A stretch of DNA of 64,000 nucleotides from Knoxdaviesia capensis. Its lineage: Eukaryota; Ascomycota; Sordariomycetes; Microascales; Gondwanamycetaceae. Below, piece by piece: positions 1 through 8,892 of the stretch. Both the position numbers and the translations under genes were made by a program. Position 1 is the first letter of the stretch. Each line of letters opens with the position of its first letter. The stretch lies in assembly GCA_001510575.1 (NCBI GenBank), contig LNGK01000004.1:2912667-2976666 (forward strand), written 5' to 3'. The notes under the pieces were generated by a model. It was given only the letters and a program-made list of their open reading frames with translations. It was not told the DNA's origin and did not search any database.

Positions 1-1545
1 GGGCGGGTGGTCCTCGCCGTCGGGCTGGGAAGAGCCGGTGCTGATCGTTTTTCGGCGCTTTGGAATCTTACTGCTAGACTCCCCATCGGATTCCGGGCCG
101 AGCATGCCACCCTCTTCACTGACATACGACTTGCTGAATTTCCGATCGGGAAGAACCGGTGGCGGCGCCTGGAGGCCACGGCTAGTAAACTCCTCAATCA
201 GTCGGCGGTTATCCTCAGCGCGCGCCTCGTCGCGACGGGCCTGCTTAAGAGCGCGCTGATCTCGGCCGATGATCACGGCATATGTCGTCATCTGAAAGAC
301 ACTGTCGGCAAATTCGATTCGCGCAAAGGACTCTAGACCTTCGGGTGGCGGGGGGCGTGCATTGGCACCGTTCCGCGGCGAGAAATAGCCCAGGTCATCC
401 GCTCTCATGACGGCGGCAGAGTGAAGATGATAAGGTGTGACGGTCGAGGGTTGGTGCATGTTGGCGCTTGCGACAAGCAGCGCATTCAACATGCGCGACT
501 GTTGAGGCGTGGGGATATTAGAGCCACGGTGTTTCGAGAAGGCCGCAGGGTCACGGGGGATGGGAGTGGTCATGAGCGCCAGAGTGGTCGGGTCGGGAGC
601 CAAGATCGAGCTGGTATTCAGGGAGAGTGGCATTGTTGTCGCCAAAGTTGACGACATATCCAGAGCACTAGTAGCGGCCAAGTCGCCAATACCGGCTCCG
701 AGCAGATGACGGGTCGCGGCCGGAGGTGGGGTTGACGGAAGGGGGGGGGAAAGTGGGACGGAGTGAGCAGCCAAATCGGCGATAGAGAGATCCATCAAAG
801 GACCGGTGGTTGTGGCGGTACGGTTGGGTGACAGCTGAACTGCTTCGGTCGATATGCCCAGACCCACACCCGCGATGGAGGCTTCAGTCGTGCTCGGGAG
901 AGGGGCAGACGTAGCTGCTATTTGAAGGGCCGAGTCGTCGGCCACAGACGGGTTGGCCCCGCCGGTTGGCGCGTCCACAACGGCATCGGTACTTTGTGAT
1001 GTCACAGCAACATCGGCGGACTGAGGGGGGACAACAGGGGCTTCGGAGTTGAGCTCAAGGCCATCCTGAGGTTGGCCGACAGTGGGATTAGACTCGGAAG
1101 AAGGGATAGCGGCATCTGGAAGGGCCGGAGTCGGCTCTGAAGGCGCCAAGGATTGGGCAAGAGGGAGCTGTGTCGCATCGGCCGACACGGATTCGGTGGT
1201 GGGATTCGGTACCAGATTAGCGGAAGATGTGAGTTCCGGTGTCGAGGTCGATGTTGACGGTGCCGGAGATATGGAGGTAGTGGTGGTATCCGCTATAGCT
1301 TCGGTGTTAGATACTTCGGTAGGCGCGGCCGGGGCCGGAGCAGAATCCGAAGCTTCTCCTGCCGGAACCGGAACAGCCAAGGCTGGTGTGTCCATATTCA
1401 ACGGAGAGGGAGAGGTTGTGTTCAGAGCTGTTGATGGTGGTGGTGCAGGCAGAGTGGACGTACTGGTATCAGGCACTGGCATCGAGTGGCTCGACACGGC
1501 AATGGACGAAGTCATCGCTGTTGCTATAACAGCTCCTTCAGCCAT
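1..1545 (-). CDS. FHL1: FHL1-like FHA-domain (forkhead-associated) transcription factor, N-terminal part, truncated by window edge
   Basis: One uninterrupted reading frame runs from an ATG at 1545 down to base 1 (515 codons, no stop), so the gene continues outside the window. An in-frame TGA at 1606-1608 lies upstream, which supports this start as the first ATG. Residues 1 to about 400 are low-complexity and rich in Ser, Thr, Pro and Ala. From residue about 405 comes a conserved block (FARIEFADSVFQMTTYAVIIGRD, split here by its length: FARIEFADS at 407-415, then VFQMTTYAVIIGRD at 416-429), the first strands of an FHA domain. A charged insertion follows, then SKSYVSEEGGMLGPESD near 472-488. 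This arrangement is typical of fungal FHL1, which couples an FHA domain to a forkhead and controls ribosomal protein genes and rRNA processing with Ifh1. The rest of the FHA and any forkhead lie beyond the edge, so FHL1 identity rests on the FHA start alone. It is divergent from the amidohydrolase gene. Confidence 0.75.
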   Translation of the reverse strand, partial: MAEGAVIATAMTSSIAVSSHSMPVPDTSTSTLPAPPPSTALNTTSPSPLNMDTPALAVPVPAGEASDSAPAPAAPTEVSNTEAIADTTTTSISPAPSTSTSTPELTSSANLVPNPTTESVSADATQLPLAQSLAPSEPTPALPDAAIPSSESNPTVGQPQDGLELNSEAPVVPPQSADVAVTSQSTDAVVDAPTGGANPSVADDSALQIAATSAPLPSTTEASIAGVGLGISTEAVQLSPNRTATTTGPLMDLSIADLAAHSVPLSPPLPSTPPPAATRHLLGAGIGDLAATSALDMSSTLATTMPLSLNTSSILAPDPTTLALMTTPIPRDPAAFSKHRGSNIPTPQQSRMLNALLVASANMHQPSTVTPYHLHSAAVMRADDLGYFSPRNGANARPPPPEGLESFARIEFADSVFQMTTYAVIIGRDQRALKQARRDEARAEDNRRLIEEFTSRGLQAPPPVLPDRKFSKSYVSEEGGMLGPESDGESSSKIPKRRKTISTGSSQPDGEDHPP

Positions 1546-2907
1546 TGACGGCGAGGAAGAAAAAGGGGACAGAATAGGGGAAACAATGTGAAGGTCCAGA
1601 AGGCTTCAGGGCCTTATCCGGACTTGAGGTTAACGGAGGAACAGCGAAGGATCCGAGAGAGAAACGAAAGCGAGGGAAAGGACAGATCCAGAAGAGGGTA
1701 AGTATATGAGGAGATTAAAGAGTCCAAGGTTACGAAGAGCCAGTCAATGATACCAAGAGATTTGAGGGGCTATTAAGGGTTACGAGGCTTTGATTTCTCG
1801 GTTCGGCGTTTTGTTACTCGTGATAGAGGAGAGGAGGAGAAAGCGTGAGGAGATAGAGAGAGGAATATAAGGTGCTAGGAAGAGAAATAAAGAGGCAGAG
1901 GGAGAAAGATAACAAAGCACGTAGAATACTTGTTATTTGTGGTGATAAGAGTTAGTATTCTTTATCAACACACCAGGGAAACGTGTGTGGGGGGGAGAAA
2001 AAGGTGAAGGAGAAAAAAAAAGAAAAAGAAAAAAAGAAAGATGAAGTTATCACCAAGGGTTGGACGTTAAGAAAAAGAAATAATAGGAAGAAAAAAAGAG
2101 AAGAGCAAGAAATTGAATAGAAATCCCGGGCACGGCTGACATAACTGGCTCTGATTGGAGAGAATTGCCCAGAACTGGACCCATCAGTGTACCGTGTGCG
2201 GACACAGTGGCAGGATCAGGCTGGCACAGTGTCGACTCAGGCCGGGGAAGGAGCGATGGAACCCGACAGGACAAACAAACAGAGAAGGAGTTACTCGCTC
2301 CTTCCTTGCGGTCTTTTGCGGTTGCGCGCGTGTTGATTTGCTGCGCTCTGCGAAATTTATATGGGTTCTGTTGTGTTTTTGTGGTTTCACCGCCTTTTTT
2401 GAGAAGGAGATCCCAGGAAACAAAACAGAGCGCGCGCGCATGAACAAGAAAAAAAAATGGCAGGAAGGAAGAGAAAAGGAAAAACGGGAAAGGAAGGCGC
2501 AACTGGTGCTATATGAATGTGAGGGGAAGGAACAAAAGCGGTCGTTGTAATTGCTGAATCAGTTGCTTTTCTTCACGATTGTTGTCTGCTGGCTGTTTTG
2601 GGACGCGGGGGAGTTTTGCTTTTACTTGGTGAAGCTGCTGAAGCTTCAGTTGCTTTGCCACCTGTTACACGACGAATTTCAGCGTGTCTGGCTTCAAACG
2701 CCGAACAATCAATCCCCTCACGATCAGGCTCGCGCTTTTCCTCCATAACCCTGACCCTAACACCAACAACCCTAACAGCCGCTGCATAACCCTAGCATCG
2801 ACATAATCTCCTTATCGGGACCCTCACTTTTGCTTCTCCCACTTTATAGTCTGCCCACATCAACCTCGCCATCCACAAAGGCTCAACTCGAAACCAGCAG
2901 CTCGACG
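1546..2907. other. Divergent intergenic region between the FHL1-like gene and the amidohydrolase gene
   Basis: About 1.36 kb without a credible gene. From 1600 to 2140 the plus strand is strongly purine-rich, so the FHL1-like leader is pyrimidine-rich in its own sense. The right part is GC-normal and carries a CCCTAA-type motif cluster close to the amidohydrolase start. Short frames here on both strands have no conserved features and I regard them as chance. Confidence 0.7.
2747..2794 (+). promoter_or_regulatory. Cluster of four AACCCTA(A)-type motifs upstream of the amidohydrolase gene
   Basis: Four telomere-like motifs occur within 48 bp: AACCCT at 2747, ACCCTAA at 2754, AACCCTAA at 2768 and AACCCTA at 2788. 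They end 113 bp before the start codon at 2908. TTAGGG-type boxes are known sites for Tbf1/Teb1-like Myb factors in fungi. Any function here is inference. Confidence 0.35.
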
Positions 2908-4801
2908 ATGTCTGTCAGCCACACTCTAAAATGGGGCCTCGGCCTCTCTTCCGCTGCCGTGGCCGTTGTGGCTGTCGGCATGTTGCAACTCCCCCAGCTT
3001 CCATTTTCATCCACCAGTCTCCAGCAGCAACAGCCTCAAACATACTGCTACGACAGCGTCCGAACTCATGACGACGCTGCACCGGGGGCGCGGTGCTTTA
3101 CTGTATCGGCAGATGGTCGGTTTACCAGCGTTGGCGGCGCCGCCCCGGATCCCGCCGACGGCAGTCACGTGCAGCTTCCGGGCGACGTGATCCCCGGCCT
3201 GTGGGATGGTCACGGCCATTTGCTGCAATACGGCGAGTTCCTACACTCGGTTGACCTGTTTGGTGCGGTCTCGATTTCAGATGTCCGTGACCGGATGGCC
3301 GCGTACTTGGAGACCCACCCCGGCGCCGGGTCGGCTTCCGAGTGGGTTCGGGGAGTTGGCTGGGACCAGACGGCATTTGGCCGGATGCCGACGGCGGTAT
3401 GCATCGGCCCGCCCTTGTGTTCCTTGAAGAAGGGAAACTCAAGAATTTAGCCAATGCAGATACTAACCTTCCCCTATTTAGGCCGATCTCGCCGAAGACC
3501 CCCGGCTCTCCGGCATCTACGCCATGCTGGACCGCATCGACGTCCACTGCACACTGGTAACCCAGCCCGTGCTAGACCTCCTACCGTCCGACCTCGCCGA
3601 TGTCCCGGGCGGCGAGATTGTGCGCGATCCCGGCATGGGCGTGTTCTGCGACAACGCCATGGACATTGTGTGGGCCAAGTGGCCGCGGCCGGACACAGAA
3701 AAGCTACGCGAACATATCCGCTCCGCAATGGCCAGCCTGAACTCGGTTGGTATTGTCGGTATGCACGATGCTGGTGCTGTGCCCGAATCGCTGGCCCTGT
3801 TTGGCGATATGGCTGGTGGTGATGATTGGACTGTCCGTGTGTACGCCATGGCTGAGTGTCCCGTGCGTAACTCGTTCTGTGCCGACGATGTGCGTGCCGT
3901 GGTTGGAAGACCGAACGAGTGGCTGGCTGTAAGGAGTGTCAAGTTGTTTGCAGGTATGTATCCGCCCGTAAGCTAGATATCGACCTGTTAAAAGAGTGAT
4001 GATTAACGTCAAATCCCAGACGGTGCCCTTGGAAGCTGGGGCAGTGCCATGATCGAGCCGTACACCGACCACCCCTGGACCTCCGGCTCGCTTCTAGTCG
4101 CTCCCGACAAGCTCACAAACGTCACCACACAATGGGCGGCCGCCGGCTTCCAGGTGAACATCCACGCCATCGGCGACCTCGCGAACCGCTACGCCATCGA
4201 CGCGCTCTCCAACGGCCTCGCCGCCGCCTGCCCCGATCTCCCGCCCGCCGCCTGCCAGGCCGTCCAGCGGTTCCGCATCGAGCACGCTCAGATCATCCAT
4301 CCGGCCGACCAAGCCCGCCTGCACGCACTGCGTATCGTTCCGTCCATCCAGCCCACCCACGCCACCTCCGACATGAAGTATGCCGAGTCGCGCCTCGGAC
4401 CCGCCCGCACCGGCGCCGAGGCCTACCGTATGCGCTCCCTCCTAGATTTACAGCCCGTTCTAGGGAGCGACTTTCCCGTCGAGCCCCCCAACCCGTTCCA
4501 GGGCATCTTTGCCGCCGTTACCCGCCGGAGCCCGCACACCGGTCTCGGGGCGGACGGCTCGAAAACCGGCTGGTACATGGAGGAGGCTCTCTCGCTGGAT
4601 GAGGCCCTCCGCGGCTTTACGCTGGGACCGGCACACGGTGCGTTCTTGGACGGCCAGGCTGGTGTGATTCGCCCTGGAGCACTGGCCGACTGGCTCGTCC
4701 TCGACCAGCCGATTGAGGAGGTTGATGTGGATGATATTCGGAACCTCAAGGTGCGCGAGACCTGGGTTGGAGGCCGGAGAGTGTATAAGCGGGAGGACTA
4801 G
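2908..4801 (+). CDS. YtcJ-type amidohydrolase (amidohydrolase family 3), predicted N-terminally membrane-anchored
   Basis: Three exons join into a 580-aa protein: 2908-3396, 3482-3953 and 4020-4801. The introns are 85 and 66 nt, GT-AG, the first with a CTAAC branch site. The start is the first ATG of the frame. Residues about 10-30 form a hydrophobic segment that looks like a signal anchor. The metal-site pattern of the family is visible: HGH at 102-104, Lys317 in VKLFADGALGS, His369 in NIHAIGD, His409 in RIEHAQ and Asp471 in LGSDFPVE. These motifs and the length are typical of YtcJ/NfdA-like metal-dependent hydrolases that cleave amide or related C-N bonds. The physiological substrate is unknown. 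The gene is convergent with the AFG1-like gene and divergent from the FHL1-like gene. No key residue is missing, so it looks functional. Confidence 0.85.
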
Positions 4802-5240
4802 AGGATATGAAGTATAAATGTGATTTATGTGATTTATGTGATGCATTTTCACAAGCTAGCGAGATAGGAACATGACAAGAAACGATCACGACTGACAACG
4901 ACAGGATATAAGCAAAATTGGATATGAAGCAAAGAGAATATATACACCAAAATCTACTCCTACAAGAACGATGCACCGAACCCTAAGTGCACATGACGCT
5001 CAAGTGAAAACACTTGCAATGCTGATGATGATGATCATGGGGAAATTGCCTCCTTAAGCAATACGTAAAAGAAGCGTGGCTGTTACAGTTCTAGGGAATG
5101 GCAGGCAATGAAATGGAAAAGAAAAGAAAGCCCAGAAGAAAAGATAGTATGCACAGGAAAGAAGGGAACACAACGCAAGAACAATACGTAGAATTTCATA
5201 CTCATACAGGAACGTTCATATCATGACCGACGACAACCCC
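4802..5240. other. Convergent intergenic region (3' ends of amidohydrolase and AFG1-like genes)
   Basis: About 440 bp between two stop codons facing each other. It is AT-richer than the coding DNA and should hold both 3' UTRs and polyadenylation signals. I see no gene or repeat in it. Confidence 0.7.
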
Positions 5241-7289
5241 TTACTCCTTCTTGCGCTCCTCCTCCTCGATCATTCTCCGCTCCTCGTCATCTCTCTCCCG
5301 GAGCTGGCGCACCCGCCAGCCGGTAAGTCCCGGCATCTCACTCAGCGTGATAGACTTGCGAACCGCGTTGCGCTCCGCAGGGTCCACCTCAAAATCTATT
5401 CCAGGGGGGACGGGAGCGCGGTGCAGAGGCTGCGACGGCGGGGCCGCCTCCCAGTGGCGCGCAGCCACCGGCAGCGGCCGCCACCAGCCCGCATCGTCGC
5501 GCGCATGCCACGATGCGCCGCACAACTCCCACAGACGGCTGGCCGCCCGCTTATAGGCAAAACGCTCGTCCTCGCCGGTGAAGGCGGCAGCGTTCGTGAA
5601 GTCGGCCGTGGTGGAAGTAGCGGAGGCGTGGGTAGGCTTTCCGGTGGCCGTGGCCTCGTGATCTTGGTCGTAGCGCGCTGAGGACGTGTCGTAGAAGGAC
5701 ACGTTGGCGCGGAAGGGCGAAATCTGGTCCTGGTACACTTCGGCAATGGTCTCGGCGTAGGTCGCGTCATCATCTTCTTCACTATCCGGATTTCCAGCCG
5801 AGCCAACGCCACTGGGGACCCCATCAACCATAGAGCCGCGAGCCACTGTCTTGCCCTCCGGGAAAAACAGATCGTCAGGAGCGGCATCAGCGCGCACAGC
5901 TAGCTTGCATCCGGCTTCATACAGTGCGTCGAGGAAGGTGATGAATCGACGGGCCTCGTTCTTATGGAGGAGCGTCAGAACCGGCACCTGGTCGACGATG
6001 AAGGTATGGTAGGTTGAAGCAAGGGTGATGTAGTCGGCCGGGCCGAAGGAGCTAACCAGGTCGGCAAAGTCCCACAACGCAATACCGTCGACGGTCCGCG
6101 GGGACGTCACGGCACGGCCGTAGACGTAGTTGGTCTGCGGCACCCAGTGCAGGAGGCTGGTCGGAGAACCGTTAACCTCATCACCAAGAGTAGACTGAAT
6201 CAGATCGATAGAGTGGTTGGTGGTGAGGTGGTAGTGAGCAGGATAGGACCGAGTGAGATCAGCAGGCCGGGACACACCCTCAGCCGTAGCCTCCGCGGTG
6301 CTGGAACCGACAACTACCGCATCGACCCCTTCAATAGCCTTGGGCTCCGAGCCCCATCTGCGGTAATCCTGGCTACACTCAATGGGCCAGAAGTCGCAGC
6401 GCGCCTTCAACACCGACAAGAAGGCGGCAAAGTCGCTAGTCGGGCCGTATATCTCGCCACTATACTTCCACGATCGCAGATGCATGACGTTGGACACCAT
6501 GTCGCGGATGCGAGTCGGTGTGTACACGGCACCAGCGGCGTTCTGCAAATCCTCCGGCATGCGGTTCGACGACGCCACCAGAACACCACCAAGCTGGAAG
6601 AAAGCAACCAATAGGTGGCTCAGGATCTTGCTGGCAGCGCGGTCGGGCATCTGGAACTCGTCGAGAAACAGAATCGGCGATTCCTCGGCAAGCGTACGAG
6701 CCAACCACAGCATGGAGTACTGCTGGTCCTCAACGGCCAAGCCCGGGTGGGAGCGGCGGAAGACCTCGAGCTGGGAAAACACGTGCAGCATGAAGGTGTT
6801 GAAGTGCCAACGGCGTTTCTTGTCGGTAGGCAGACCCTCGGCGAGCAGGTCGAGGAGCATGGACTTGCCGGTGCCGACCTCACCAGACACGAACAGGCCA
6901 CGAGGCGAGTCGACCTCGCGAGCATGGTCGTGCGAGCTGAGAAGTCTCACCAGAGCGCGCTTCTCGGCGTGGGCCGGAGAGAGGAGCCGTTGGAAAAGGG
7001 GGTTGTTCCAGATGGGGTGGCTCGGCACCGCCAGACTGTGTTCGGCGTTGGGATCATCGTGGGGCTTGGCGGTCAGCCGGGCCACCTGGTTCAATCGGTG
7101 TCGGTACTCAATCGGAGGCGTGTAGTCCTTGAGCCGGCGGTAAACTTGCTGTAGGTGATGGGCAAGGCGGTGCTGAGCAGGGTCAGCAACCAGGGCTCCA
7201 GTGGACACCAAAGATTGATACTTGACAAGAGGATCAGTGATGACAACACCAGTGGCCTTGAGAGCCTTCTGGAACTTGGCTGGAGACAT
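5241..7289 (-). CDS. AFG1: AFG1/LACE1-type AAA-family ATPase (mitochondrial)
   Basis: A single intronless frame of 682 aa starts at ATG 7289 and ends with TAA at 5241-5243. The Walker A motif GEVGTGKS is at residues 136-143 and Walker B ILFLDE at 206-211, followed by the sensor-type segment SSNRMPEDL. The later block NEARRFITFLDALYEAG is diagnostic of AFG1/LACE1 (AFG1L). Family members sit at the mitochondrial inner membrane and assist degradation of mitochondrially encoded complex IV subunits and other protein quality control. The protein is longer than yeast Afg1 because of an acidic, Ser/Asp/Thr-rich insertion between the core and the C-terminal GEDERFAYKRAASRL motif. The N-terminus (MSPAKFQKALKATG) is only weakly presequence-like, so a further upstream exon or start cannot be excluded. 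It shares a divergent promoter with NUP133. Confidence 0.9.
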   Translation of the reverse strand: MSPAKFQKALKATGVVITDPLVKYQSLVSTGALVADPAQHRLAHHLQQVYRRLKDYTPPIEYRHRLNQVARLTAKPHDDPNAEHSLAVPSHPIWNNPLFQRLLSPAHAEKRALVRLLSSHDHAREVDSPRGLFVSGEVGTGKSMLLDLLAEGLPTDKKRRWHFNTFMLHVFSQLEVFRRSHPGLAVEDQQYSMLWLARTLAEESPILFLDEFQMPDRAASKILSHLLVAFFQLGGVLVASSNRMPEDLQNAAGAVYTPTRIRDMVSNVMHLRSWKYSGEIYGPTSDFAAFLSVLKARCDFWPIECSQDYRRWGSEPKAIEGVDAVVVGSSTAEATAEGVSRPADLTRSYPAHYHLTTNHSIDLIQSTLGDEVNGSPTSLLHWVPQTNYVYGRAVTSPRTVDGIALWDFADLVSSFGPADYITLASTYHTFIVDQVPVLTLLHKNEARRFITFLDALYEAGCKLAVRADAAPDDLFFPEGKTVARGSMVDGVPSGVGSAGNPDSEEDDDATYAETIAEVYQDQISPFRANVSFYDTSSARYDQDHEATATGKPTHASATSTTADFTNAAAFTGEDERFAYKRAASRLWELCGASWHARDDAGWWRPLPVAARHWEAAPPSQPLHRAPVPPGIDFEVDPAERNAVRKSITLSEMPGLTGWRVRQLRERDDEERRMIEEEERKKE

Positions 7290-8892
7290 GATTCAGATGT
7301 CTCCTGAGAGGTTTTGAGGAAGGGGAAGGCTGATGGGAGTGGTTTTGGCAAGGTGGTTCCAGGAGCCTGGAGGGTGAGGAGATGAAATACAAAGGAAAGA
7401 CAGGGGATGCCGGAATTGGGATTCATGTCTGCTTGGAAATCGAAAGAAGATAATATGATAAATGAGCTATAAATTCAGAGAAGAGACGAGTGAATATATA
7501 TCAGTGAAGCAAAATCATTGTCTCACAAAGTGTGGTGCAGATGAGAGCAAACGAAGGGAACAATTCGGGAGATGGAAAAGTGGTGAAGTGGTTTTTGATA
7601 GATGTCGTTGAAGATTAAACTGGGGCCGGCAGGATCCAGCCAATCAAAGCGCGGTAAGGGCGGTTGCTAGCCGCGATCTCCGATTTGCACCGGGCACGTG
7701 GCAGCAGCTGGCGGCCGATGGTTTGCAGCTGACAGCAATGAACAGTAGGAAGCCAATATAAGATATGTTCCGACTTGAGCTGCAAAACGAAAGGGAGAGA
7801 GATGGAAAACCATATGTCACCAGCATTTGGATATGAAAACAGCCAGCGCTTGATAGTACTGTTGGTGATGCTTCTCTTCTCCAGCAATGAGATTCACCAG
7901 CTATCAACATACTACATACACGGCCCGGACAACACTCCGCCAAGTGGCAGAAAAACAATTCGACTCATAACTTGCCTCGACTCCTGCCAGCTCACTCGCC
8001 AATCCAACACCTTGTGTCACTTCTGCAGGTCTCACCAATCTGCGAGAACTTCACCGCAATAGGCATTCTTGACTGGCCCAAAAGTCTGAAGTCACGTGGC
8101 CAAAAGTATCCGTACAAGTGGGCCTAAACTATTCAGACACTTCATTTTTGCCCAAAACTATCCACCTAGCCACACTCGAAGATACAACATATGGTGCAGC
8201 TTGGGCCAATCAGAGCCTGCATTTTGTATGCAGCCTCTCTAGTTTTCCAGGTCACTCTGCAGCATACGGTGTATGGATACTTCTGGAATATTTCCTCAAC
8301 AAATCCAATAGGTGAGAGAATGTTATGCTGGTACCTAGAGGCTACTTTGTTTCCGGGACAAGTCACTGTACCTTTTATATTGTACCTGCAGGCCCTAGGT
8401 ACTTTACTTACAGGTCCCTTAACATTTCAGCCCAATCATGTTTTTTTCTGGTCCCTATATTGGTTTTTGCTGGCCAACCACAATCCACCATCTTCATACA
8501 ATTTTTTAACAACCCAAGGTGAATCTTTGTTGTCACTTTTGTTTTCCGGTGAACCATAGAACTTTTTTTTTTTTTTTCCCCATCTCCAATCCCTCAACTC
8601 AAATTCTCAGCCTCATCAAGTCAACATTTCTAGAGTCATCATTTTTCATCTCCAGAATGTGGATTTGACTCTGTGGTCCTCTTTTCTCTCTTCTTCCCCA
8701 TCATTTTATTTTTTTGTGGTTGTGGTTCGATCATCATCATCCGTCGTCATCGCCCATCACGAAGCCAACCTTCGCCGCCGTGTTTAGGCCATTAGGTCTC
8801 AACATCTCCTTTTCCGCTCCGGCATCATCTATCCCGACATCGATACCATCGCCGAATCCGTCCTCCGATTGTCCGCTGTTCGATCCGCAGCC
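7290..8892. other. Divergent promoter region between AFG1-like and NUP133 genes
   Basis: About 1.6 kb without a gene, containing the CACGTG/CAGCTG cluster at 7695-7731, a T-rich tract near 8563-8578 and pyrimidine-rich sequence toward the NUP133 start. It should contain both promoters and 5' UTRs. Short frames here have no recognisable features. Confidence 0.7.
7695..7731. promoter_or_regulatory. Phased CACGTG / CAGCTG (E-box-like) cluster in the AFG1/NUP133 divergent promoter
   Basis: CACGTG is at 7695-7700 and CAGCTG at 7705-7710 and 7726-7731. The start-to-start spacings are 10 and 21 bp, close to one and two helical turns. The 11-mer CAGCTGGCGGC at 7705-7715 recurs in the ERP1/SWC4 divergent promoter. 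CANNTG sites are bound by bHLH factors in fungi. Function here is inferred from position and phasing only. Confidence 0.45.

Noticed and set aside
2050..2550. Overlapping frames of 130-150 codons on both strands
   Set aside because: Low-complexity Phe/Ser or Lys/Arg-rich products from purine/pyrimidine tracts; no conserved features.
8869..8892. Upstream extension of NUP133 at a TTG codon
   Set aside because: There is no ATG; the first in-frame ATG at 8893 gives the expected NUP133 N-terminus.
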